From NCBI GenBank assembly GCA_904501975.1, contig CAJGCZ010000011.1, positions 1-53,302 on the forward strand: a stretch of DNA of 53,302 bases. Direction: 5' to 3'. The DNA comes from an uncultured Akkermansia sp. (GTDB taxonomy: Bacteria; Verrucomicrobiota; Verrucomicrobiia; Verrucomicrobiales; Akkermansiaceae). A program made the position numbers and the translations under genes. The notes beneath the pieces are model-generated. The model saw only the letters and a list, made by a program, of their open reading frames with translations. It was not told the origin of the DNA and searched no databases. Shown here in pieces: positions 1 through 7,091 of this stretch. How positions within the stretch are numbered: position 1 is the first letter of the stretch; each line of letters opens with the position of its first letter.

Positions 1-362
1 ATGTTCGGAGTTTGTTCGGAGTTAGGTCGGAGTTAGTTCGGAGTTAGTTCGGAGTTAGTTCGGAGTTTGTTCGGAGTTAGTTCGGAGTTATTTCGGAGTA
101 AGTTCGGAGTTAGTTCGGAGTTAATTCGGAGTAAGTTCGGAGTAAGTTCGGAGTAAGTTCGGAGTTAGTTCGGAGTTAGTTCGGAGTTAGTTCGGAGTTA
201 GTTCGGAGTTGGTTCGGAGTTGGTTCGGAGTTGGTTCGGAGTTGGTTCGGAGTTGGTTCGGAGTTGGTTCGGAGTTAGTTCGGAGTTAGTTCGGAGTAAG
301 TTCGGAGTAAGTTCGGAGTTAGTTCGGAGTTAGTTCGGAGTTAGTTCGGAGTTAATTCGGAG
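1..362. repeat. 11-bp tandem repeat array, 33 copies
   Basis: The core CGGAG recurs at positions 6, 17, 28 and so on to 358, exactly every 11 bases with no insertion or deletion. The commonest unit is TTCGGAGTTAG. The 6-base linkers vary (ttagtt, taagtt, ttggtt, tttgtt, ttaatt) and variants cluster: six consecutive ttggtt linkers lie at about 209-269, and runs of taagtt occur at about 132-159 and 297-313. Such clustering points to local slippage or unequal exchange. All frames on both strands are closed by stops, so it is not coding. The array may continue to the left of the window. Function unknown. Confidence 0.95.
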
Positions 363-415
363 TGAGGCCTAGCGCATCCACGGCCTCGCGCTGCGAGAGA
401 AGACGTCCTTTCTGC

Positions 416-444
416 TTGCCATGAGGGGGCGGATATGCTAAACT
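416..444 (+). promoter_or_regulatory. Promoter of the HAD-GH84 operon
   Basis: TTGCCA (416-421) and TAAACT (439-444) are separated by 17 bp. The predicted start of transcription near 451 lies just before the leader hairpin and 42 bases before the start codon. Confidence 0.5.
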
Positions 445-458
445 CTACGAAATTTAAG

Positions 459-474
459 GGAGTTTGAGAACTCC
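459..474 (+). promoter_or_regulatory. Small hairpin in the HAD leader
   Basis: GGAGTT (459-464) and AACTCC (469-474) form a perfect 6-bp stem with a 4-base loop, inside the predicted 5' leader. There is no T-run, so it is not an obvious terminator. It could influence mRNA stability or be chance. Confidence 0.35.
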
Positions 475-492
475 GATAACCTCTTACACACC

Positions 493-1152
493 ATGCTAAA
501 AGCAATCCTCTTTGATATGGACGGCACACTGGGCGACACGGTAGCCTTGTGTGTGGAGTCGTATCGGCGCACAACGCAGGAGGTGAGCGGACGCTTGCCG
601 GAGGCAGCGGAAGTGACAGGCTTATTCGGTATTAGCGACCGCGGGGTACTGGCCGGGTTGCTGGGCATGGAGTATGACTCCCCCGCCCTGCCGATGGAGC
701 ATTTTGTGCAGGTGTATGAAGAGCTGCACGACAGCTTGGCGCCTGAGCCCTATGCCGGGGCTGTTTCCGTATTGCGCAGGCTGCGCGAGTTGGGATTAAA
801 GGTGGGCTTGCTGACCGGAAAAGAGCACTACACCGCCGACCCCACTTTGCGCCGCTACGGCATGGAGGGGCTGTTTGACCTGGTGCTAACCGGCAAACCG
901 ACCCATAATTGCAAGGATGAATGCTTGGTAGAGGCCATGCAAGCGTGGCAGCTGAGGGCAGACGAAATCATTTATGTAGGAGATGCCCCCACGGATATTG
1001 AGCACTGCCACCGCGTGGGGGTGCGCATCATTAACGCGGGCTGGGGCAGCCACGCCGCAGCCGAAGAGGCGGCCTGCCTAGCGCTCAATCCCGAGTATCG
1101 CCTCACAAATTTCTCAGAATTGGAACCCCTGATTATCGAACTGATATCATGA
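493..1152 (+). CDS. HAD-superfamily phosphatase, phosphoglycolate-phosphatase-like
   Basis: The 219-residue protein shows the HAD motifs in order. Motif I is DMDGT with nucleophile Asp8 and acid/base Asp10, motif II is Thr108 in LLTGK, motif III is probably Lys141, and motif IV is GDAPTDIE with Asp164 and Asp168. An alpha-helical cap lies between motifs I and II at about residues 14-90, as in the subfamily I phosphatases Gph and PgmB. The likely reaction is hydrolysis of a small phosphate ester in the cytoplasm; the substrate cannot be read from the sequence. No signal peptide is present. Its stop overlaps the next start by four bases (ATGA), so it is translationally coupled to the GH84 gene, which hints at a sugar phosphate. 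Confidence 0.9.
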   Translation: MLKAILFDMDGTLGDTVALCVESYRRTTQEVSGRLPEAAEVTGLFGISDRGVLAGLLGMEYDSPALPMEHFVQVYEELHDSLAPEPYAGAVSVLRRLRELGLKVGLLTGKEHYTADPTLRRYGMEGLFDLVLTGKPTHNCKDECLVEAMQAWQLRADEIIYVGDAPTDIEHCHRVGVRIINAGWGSHAAAEEAACLALNPEYRLTNFSELEPLIIELIS

Positions 1153-4016
1153 ACAAGAATGCACTGATTGCAGGCCTGATGCTTAGCAGCACTTGCCTGC
1201 CGCTTACCGCTGCAGAACACCCGGTGGTGTTCCCTAAACCGCAACAAATCGAGCTTAAAGAGGGCTATACCCACGCCGAGGAAGTGATTGTAAAAATCCG
1301 CACCAAGGAGTCATCCGGCAAGGTGTGGGAGAAGCTGCCGGAGGGCAATGCCGGGGCATACGCCATCCGCATTACTCCCGGCAAACTGCAGGTGTGGGCT
1401 AACTCCCAAGAGGGTGCCTACTATGCCAAGCAAACCATCACTCAATTACTGCGTGGCGTGCCCGAGGCTCGCAATGCACAAAAAGACCCCTACCCCAATA
1501 TGAGCATTACCGAGGTGGCGCATCTGGGTATGCTGCCCTTGGGCCATGTGGTGGACTGGCCGGATTTGGCTTTCCGTGGCTCTGTGGAAGGCTACTACGG
1601 CGCACCGTGGAGCTTTGAGGCCCGTAAATCTCAGTTCGAGTTCTACGGCCGCAACAAGATGAACACGTATATTTACGCCCCCAAGGACGACCCCTACCAC
1701 CACGGCATGGGCTGCTACAAGCCGTATCCGGCAGACAAGGCGGCGCAGATTCGTGAGCTGGTGAAGCATGCGCACGCCAACCATGTGCGCTTTGTGTGGG
1801 CGATTCACCCCGCCAACACGGTGAAGTGGAACGAAAACGGCGGCAAGAAGCAGCTCGAAGGGCTCATCCGCAAAATGGAGTGGATGTATGAGCTGGGCGT
1901 GCGCGACTTTGGTGTGCTGGTAGACGACTCCAGCGGCGAAATCGGCAAGGCCGAGCGCCAGGTGCAGCTCTGCAATTACCTGCTCGAGAATTTCATTCGC
2001 AAGCACAAAGATGTAAACCAAACCCTCATCATGTGCCCCACCGGCTACAACCGCAGCTGGACCAACGCAAAGTTCCTGCAAACCCTCGGCAATGGCTTGC
2101 ATCCCTCCATTCCTGTGATGTGGACCGGCGACACCGTGGTGCATGATATTACCCTGAAGGGCCAGCAGTGGGTGAATGAGCATGTGAAGCGCCCCACCTT
2201 CATTTGGTGGAACTGGCCCTGCAACGACTTTAAGCGCAGCCGCATTTCCATGGGCCGCACCTACGGCTTGGGCACCGAGCCGGAAATGAAGACGGCTATG
2301 AGCGGCTTTGTGGCCAACCCCATGGAGCATGCCGAAGCCAGCAAGGTGGGCCTTTTCGGCGTGGCTGATTATACATGGAACATCACCGGCTTTGAATCGG
2401 AGAAGAATTGGCAGGAGGGCATTCGCCGCCTGTACCCGCAGTGCCCGGAGGCCATGCAGGTGTTCTGCAACCACAACTCTTACCTGCTGCCGAACACGCA
2501 TGGTTACTTCCGCGAGGAATCTGTGGAGATGAAGCCCACGGCAGATCTCTTCATGAAGTCTCTTGAGGTGCGCAAGCCGGACGCCGAAGCCACGGCCACT
2601 CTTAAGGCCGAGTTTGCCAACATGGAGCAAGCCGGCATTACCCTGCGCGATACCGCAGGCTTGGAAGCCCTGCAAATGGATATTGCCCCGTGGATTGCTC
2701 AGTTCATTCTCACCGGTAAGGCCGGGCAAGAGACGATGAGCGCCCTGCAATGCACGGATTCCGGCGAGCGCATGCGCCGCTTCTTTAACGCGGTTGACAC
2801 CTCTGCCGAGATTAAGGCTACGCTGCGCGATGAGTGGAGCGCTAAGGGTACTATTTACCTGCCGGATGTAGAGGTGGGCATGTATGCCATGACCCCCGCT
2901 CTCAAATCCGCCATGCGTTACCTGAACAGCAGCATCTTTGCCGAGCTTACCGGCCGCGAGGTGGTATTGCCCACCTTCTCTACCAATGGAGGCCCGGCCG
3001 ATAAAAACGCCATGAATCTTGCGGATAACAATCTTAAGACCTTCTGGTCCTCCGACCAACGCATGAAGGCCGGCGACTGGTATTGCCTCAACTTCGGGCA
3101 GCCTACCGATATTCGCAATATTTCTCTGCTCATGGGTGGTCCCCGCGCAGGCGACTTCCCCAAGGCCGGTGTGTTCGAGGTGTCCGACGACGGCATCAAC
3201 TGGACCTGCATTGACGACGAACCGAAGGGCGGCGGCACGGTGGTGCTGAACCTGGAGGACAAGCCCGTGCAAGCCCACATGCTGCGCTACCGCATTACAG
3301 AGCCCAATGAGCGCTGGATGGCTATCTGCGAGTTCTCTGTGAACCGCGGCCTGCCCACCTATGCTACCACCAACATCGAGAAGTGTGCCAAGATTAGCGC
3401 CTTCCGCGATAAGGACCATGCCGGCATTAACCGCATTATGGAGGTGTTCCCCATGGCTCCCGGTGAGTTCCTTAACCTGGCCTTCCCCTCACCCGTGCAG
3501 GCAGAGTGGATTGAGATTAACTTGGAAAATGCCGAGCTTGCTCGCTGGGCCACGGTAGAGCTTACGCTGGAAGACGGCAGCAAGACCACGGTATCCGGCA
3601 AGGTTATTAAGAACCGCCTGTTCCTGCCCAAGGATGAGCTGCCGAAGGATAAGGTGTCTTCCCTGCGCCTCACCAACACCGGCAACAACTCTCAGGAGGT
3701 TAAGCTCACCCTCTTTCGTGTGGGTATTCCGGAAATGCAGCCCGACCTGAATCCCTACGCCTTGGTAGACACGGACCTGACCACCTTCTACAACTGCAGC
3801 AAGGCTCCCCTGAACGAGCAGCTGCCCCTGCCGGCTCACACCACCAAGATTTTGGTGGTCGGTACGGCAGATGCCACCATCAACGGTCATTCCGGTAAGG
3901 CAATCAGCGAGCATATTCGCGAGTACGAGGTGCCCGCCGGTGTGCAGAAGATTAACCTTTATGCCCCGCAAGACGAAGGCAAGCGCGTTTACGAAGTGCT
4001 CTTCCTGCACCAATAA
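1149..4016 (+). CDS. Secreted GH84 beta-N-acetylglucosaminidase
   Basis: This 955-residue exo-hexosaminidase of the GH84 (NagJ / bacterial O-GlcNAcase) type begins with a signal peptide ending near TAAEH (residues 22-24). An N-terminal GH20b-like domain (about 25-135) precedes the catalytic barrel. The GH84 hallmark RGSVEGYYGAPWS is at about 143-155, and the paired catalytic aspartates are Asp259-Asp260 in LVDDSSGE. Substrate-assisted catalysis removing terminal beta-GlcNAc is expected. A discoidin (F5/8 type C) carbohydrate-binding domain is visible at about 615-740, followed by further beta-rich sequence. Periplasmic or surface mucin-glycan trimming is the likely role. It is coupled to the upstream HAD phosphatase and followed by a strong hairpin. 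Confidence 0.93.
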   Translation: MNKNALIAGLMLSSTCLPLTAAEHPVVFPKPQQIELKEGYTHAEEVIVKIRTKESSGKVWEKLPEGNAGAYAIRITPGKLQVWANSQEGAYYAKQTITQLLRGVPEARNAQKDPYPNMSITEVAHLGMLPLGHVVDWPDLAFRGSVEGYYGAPWSFEARKSQFEFYGRNKMNTYIYAPKDDPYHHGMGCYKPYPADKAAQIRELVKHAHANHVRFVWAIHPANTVKWNENGGKKQLEGLIRKMEWMYELGVRDFGVLVDDSSGEIGKAERQVQLCNYLLENFIRKHKDVNQTLIMCPTGYNRSWTNAKFLQTLGNGLHPSIPVMWTGDTVVHDITLKGQQWVNEHVKRPTFIWWNWPCNDFKRSRISMGRTYGLGTEPEMKTAMSGFVANPMEHAEASKVGLFGVADYTWNITGFESEKNWQEGIRRLYPQCPEAMQVFCNHNSYLLPNTHGYFREESVEMKPTADLFMKSLEVRKPDAEATATLKAEFANMEQAGITLRDTAGLEALQMDIAPWIAQFILTGKAGQETMSALQCTDSGERMRRFFNAVDTSAEIKATLRDEWSAKGTIYLPDVEVGMYAMTPALKSAMRYLNSSIFAELTGREVVLPTFSTNGGPADKNAMNLADNNLKTFWSSDQRMKAGDWYCLNFGQPTDIRNISLLMGGPRAGDFPKAGVFEVSDDGINWTCIDDEPKGGGTVVLNLEDKPVQAHMLRYRITEPNERWMAICEFSVNRGLPTYATTNIEKCAKISAFRDKDHAGINRIMEVFPMAPGEFLNLAFPSPVQAEWIEINLENAELARWATVELTLEDGSKTTVSGKVIKNRLFLPKDELPKDKVSSLRLTNTGNNSQEVKLTLFRVGIPEMQPDLNPYALVDTDLTTFYNCSKAPLNEQLPLPAHTTKILVVGTADATINGHSGKAISEHIREYEVPAGVQKINLYAPQDEGKRVYEVLFLHQ

Positions 4017-4073
4017 ACGAAATCAACAATTCAGAACATGTACCGCCCGCGCTTAGGGCGCGGAGGTAACTGC

Positions 4074-4112
4074 CACAAAGGCTCGCCTGCCACCTGCAGG
4101 CGAGCCTTTGTG
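4074..4112 (+). terminator. Terminator of the HAD-GH84 operon
   Basis: A perfect 17-bp inverted repeat (4074-4090 and 4096-4112, 5-base loop) lies 58 bases after the GH84 stop. The right arm ends in CCTTTGTG, so the U-tract is short, but the stem is very stable. Confidence 0.75.
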
Positions 4113-4195
4113 CGGATATTGAATGTTGGATGTTGAATATTGAAAGTAACTGTTTCATCCGGTTAACAAATGGTAGTTTGTCGGCCCGCCGTACT

Positions 4196-4281
4196 ACGCA
4201 CCGCAGGTGCGTTCTTCACTACAGCGGTAGCTGTTCTTCACCATCTGCCGCAGGCAGATTCTTCACCACGGCGTAAGCCGT
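4196..4281. repeat. Array of four mini-hairpins with TCTTCAC spacers
   Basis: Four short palindromes of different sequence follow one another: ACGCACC/GGTGCGT (4196-4212), ACAGC/GCTGT (4221-4234), ATCTGCC/GGCAGAT (4243-4259) and ACGGC/GCCGT (4268-4281). The same heptamer TCTTCAC stands between them at 4213, 4235 and 4260. It lies in a non-coding stretch next to a composite repeat. Function unknown. Confidence 0.8.
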
Positions 4282-4293
4282 TCCTCCGCCTGA

Positions 4294-4580
4294 ATACCGC
4301 GAGCTCAGCGAGCCGAATTCTGAGCCCCGTCCGGTAGCGTAATAGCCCGGCGCGTCAGCGCCGGGTATCCCGGTGGAGAAATCTTGGAGCCCCGGGTGAG
4401 GGGCGGCAGAAAGCCGCGGTTTGGGGTATGGGCTTCATTGAAAAATAAATTTTATGTATACTCTTATGCGGTGGCAAAAGTCAATACCGTTCACTCGTTC
4501 TCTGCCGCCCCTCCCCGGGGCTCTTGAATTCCGTTCGCTGCGCTCACATTAATGCGCCCCACAAATTGCCATTTGTGGGC
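4294..4580 (-). repeat. Composite palindromic element, copy A (inverted)
   Basis: This is the reverse-complement counterpart of the elements at 27019-27381 and 37582-37888. Its core (4386-4523) is bounded by GGAGCCCCGGGTGAGGGG and its complement, an almost perfect 24-bp terminal inverted repeat. Between them lies a roughly 90-base unique segment shared with the other copies. The outer modules (CCACAAATTGC hairpin, GAATTC...CGCTGCGCTC) are also present in inverted order. No transposase is encoded, so it resembles a MITE or other non-autonomous repeat. Confidence 0.8.
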
Positions 4581-4638
4581 TCGTTTACCCACAAGCGACA
4601 GAGAACCTAACGCCCATTTCATCAATCGCCCTTCAAAA

Positions 4639-4678
4639 AAAATCCCCGTGCTGCGGCATGCGGCACGGGGATTTTTTT
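4639..4678 (-). terminator. Terminator of the M3 peptidase gene, possibly bidirectional
   Basis: ATCCCCGTGC and GCACGGGGAT form a stem around a GC-rich loop, with a run of A on the left and of T on the right. It therefore reads as an intrinsic terminator on either strand. It lies 10 bases past the peptidase stop. Confidence 0.85.
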
Positions 4679-4687
4679 GAACTTGGT

Positions 4688-6901
4688 TTAGTCTGCCAAA
4701 CCGTGGGATTGCAAGAGGGCATCCGGGTTGGGGTCGCGGCCCATGAAGTCGCGGTAGGCTTCGGCAGCGGGTTTACCATCGCCCACGGAGAGGATGAACT
4801 TACGGAAGTCGGCACCGGTTTTCTCGTTCATCACACCCTCCTTCTTGAAGCGGGTGAAGGCATCTGCAGCCAGCACCTCTGCCCACTTGTAGGAGTAGTA
4901 ACCACCGGCATAACCACCGTTGATGCAGTGGGTGAGGTGGCGCATGATGGAGGGGGCATCGGCCGTCATGGCAATACGCCAGGGGCGCAGCAAATCATTG
5001 GAGGCGGCATCCAAATCCTTACCGGCAAACTTGGAGGCATAGTTGATGTGCATCTCCAAATCAAGCTTGCCCACGCACAGCTGACCCATGATATCCGTAG
5101 CGGGCTGGAAGTAACGGCTGGCGTTGAGCTTCTGCACCATCTCGGCAGGAATAGCCTCGCCGGTCTCGTAATGGTAGGCAAACTGAGCAATGCCGGCGGG
5201 GTCCCATGTCCAGTTTTCAAAGAGCTGGCTGGGCAGCTCCACGAAGTCCCAGGTGACGCTGGTGCCGCAGTGAGCCTCCAGCTCTGTATCGCCCAGCATG
5301 CAGTGCATCATGTGGCCGAACTCGTGGTAAATGGTCTCTACATCGTAGTGGCTGAAGAGGGCGGGCTTATCTGCCGTGGGGGCTGTGAGGTTAGCCGTTA
5401 CGGTAGCCAAGTGCGGCTCGTGGGGCTTGCCGTTAGCAGCAGGCTTTCCATAGCGCATGGGCATTACCCAAGCGCCGGCGCGCTTGGAGGCGCGGGGGAA
5501 GAGGTCCACATAGAAGGAACCGAGGTGGTGACCGGTCTTGTTGTCCGTTACCTTAAAGACGCGCACCTCCGGGTGCCATACCTCAATGGTGCCTTCGGGG
5601 CAAGTCTCGCCGGCTTTAAGGCAAGCCGTGGGCAGCTCGGTGTAAGATACATCAAACAAATGGCCGAAGGTTTTGAACATGCCGTTGAGCACATTGTTGC
5701 ACTCTTGGTAGGGGCGCAGGGTTTCGGGGTCGAAGTTGTACTGCTCCTTAGCCATTTGGGTGAGGTAGTAGCGGCGGTCCCACGGATTCACGGCTGTTAC
5801 CTTCTCGCCACGGCACTTGGAAACGTACTCCAACACTTGGGCGCACTCCTGCTCGAAAGCGGGTTTTACCTTAGCCATCATGCCATCAATGAAGGCAAGG
5901 GCGTTGTCGCCACCGCCCACCATGCGGCGCTTGGTCTTGAGGTCGGCATAGGTGTTAAAACCAAGCAGCTGAGCCAGCTCATGGCGCAGCACCATCACGC
6001 GGGCAATAATCTGCTCGTTGTCGTACTTCTCACCGCAGCCGATGGAGCCCTGCCCCTCCCAGCACTTCTTGCGGGTGGCCTCTACGGTGCAATCGCTCAG
6101 CACATCGCCATAGCTGGTATATTTAAGAGTAATGCGCCAGGCGGGGTTCTCGGGGGTGCCGTAGCCGTGCTCCAAGGCATCTGCGGCGGCGGCGGCCATC
6201 CAGTCCTCGCGCATGCCGGCGAGCTCGGCTTTATCGGTAATGATGAGCTCCCAAGAGTTGGTGGAGTCCAGCACATTTTTGGCGAAGGCGAGCGTGAGCT
6301 TGGAGAGCTCTTGCTCAATCTCAGCCTTGCGGGCCTTTTGCTCTACGGACAAATCGGCACCGCTATCAAGGAAGGAATCCACGGTTTGCTTCACGAAGCG
6401 CTGCTTTTGAGAAGAAAGCTGCTGCACCCAAGGCTGGGTGGAGGCGTTCTTAATCACGCCCCACAGCGCCTCATTTGCCGTAATGGCAGCAGAGAGTTTA
6501 TTGAGCTCGGGGATGAGCTCCTCCTGAGCGGCACGCATCTCCGGGCTATCCATAACAGAGGAAAGATGGTGCATGTAGCCCTGCACTTGGTCCAGCTCTA
6601 CAGAGGAGTAAGCCAAAGCCAGGAAGGTGTTTTCAAACGTAGCCTCCTCGGGCTTTACTTTGCTGATGGCAGCAATGCGTTCGTATGCCAAGGAAATGCC
6701 CACACGAGCATCTTTGAGGGCTTGCTCTGCTGTCAGCAGAGACCATGCCGGGTACGGTTTATCTTGGAAGAACGGGTGTTCCTGCGTCTGCGCAGCTGCC
6801 ACCGGAGCCGGGGCAACGGATTGCACAACATCGGCGGCCTGCAGCATGCTCATGCCGGTTAAGGCACACACTGCCGTGATGAGTATGTTTCGCGTTGTCA
6901 T
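4688..6901 (-). CDS. M3-family zinc oligopeptidase / peptidyl-dipeptidase, exported
   Basis: The 737-residue protein is full length for the thimet-oligopeptidase family (Dcp/OpdA). The zinc motif is HEFGH at residues 526-530, with the third ligand Glu555 in WDFVELPSQ. The C-terminal GGYAGGYYSYKWAEVLA segment is also typical of M3 peptidases. A signal peptide ends near AADVVQ (residues 22-27), so the enzyme probably acts in the periplasm on short peptides, unlike cytoplasmic OpdA. The start is fixed by the promoter: a TATAAT (complement of 6919-6924) stands only 17 bases from the ATG, giving a leader of about 11 bases and no Shine-Dalgarno. It is monocistronic. Confidence 0.93.
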   Translation of the reverse strand: MTTRNILITAVCALTGMSMLQAADVVQSVAPAPVAAAQTQEHPFFQDKPYPAWSLLTAEQALKDARVGISLAYERIAAISKVKPEEATFENTFLALAYSSVELDQVQGYMHHLSSVMDSPEMRAAQEELIPELNKLSAAITANEALWGVIKNASTQPWVQQLSSQKQRFVKQTVDSFLDSGADLSVEQKARKAEIEQELSKLTLAFAKNVLDSTNSWELIITDKAELAGMREDWMAAAAADALEHGYGTPENPAWRITLKYTSYGDVLSDCTVEATRKKCWEGQGSIGCGEKYDNEQIIARVMVLRHELAQLLGFNTYADLKTKRRMVGGGDNALAFIDGMMAKVKPAFEQECAQVLEYVSKCRGEKVTAVNPWDRRYYLTQMAKEQYNFDPETLRPYQECNNVLNGMFKTFGHLFDVSYTELPTACLKAGETCPEGTIEVWHPEVRVFKVTDNKTGHHLGSFYVDLFPRASKRAGAWVMPMRYGKPAANGKPHEPHLATVTANLTAPTADKPALFSHYDVETIYHEFGHMMHCMLGDTELEAHCGTSVTWDFVELPSQLFENWTWDPAGIAQFAYHYETGEAIPAEMVQKLNASRYFQPATDIMGQLCVGKLDLEMHINYASKFAGKDLDAASNDLLRPWRIAMTADAPSIMRHLTHCINGGYAGGYYSYKWAEVLAADAFTRFKKEGVMNEKTGADFRKFILSVGDGKPAAEAYRDFMGRDPNPDALLQSHGLAD

Positions 6902-6918
6902 AAAATGGTATCTTATCT

Positions 6919-6924
6919 ATTATA
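6919..6924 (-). promoter_or_regulatory. -10 element of the M3 peptidase gene
   Basis: TATAAT on the minus strand lies 17 bases before the start codon. The best -35 candidate, TTGATA, is at a suboptimal 19 bp. Confidence 0.5.
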
Positions 6925-7020
6925 CACCAAACCAAGGCAATTCTATCAAAAAAAATTGATTTTGCCAAACTTTTTCTCCGCCACAGGACGGCGCGCACGC
7001 TGTTTTGGCACCGAAATAGA

Positions 7021-7049
7021 TTGACTCAACTGCTTGTTAATGCTAGTAT
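7021..7049 (+). promoter_or_regulatory. Promoter of the ankyrin lipoprotein gene
   Basis: TTGACT (7021-7026), a 17-bp spacer and TAGTAT (7044-7049) precede the gene by 42 bases. Confidence 0.65.
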
Positions 7050-7091
7050 ATAAGGGCAGGTAATCCATTTAAGACGGGCCCTTTTATTGCC

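Noticed and set aside
1..362. CRISPR array
   Set aside because: The unit is 11 bases with a continuous pattern. There are no spacers of unique sequence and no cas genes.
1446..3419. 657-codon open frame opposite GH84
   Set aside because: Shadow of the hexosaminidase; no start region, no motifs and the same biased composition.
4658..6862. 734-codon open frame opposite the M3 peptidase
   Set aside because: The peptidase on the other strand has a zinc motif, a signal peptide, a promoter and a terminator; the opposite frame has none of these.
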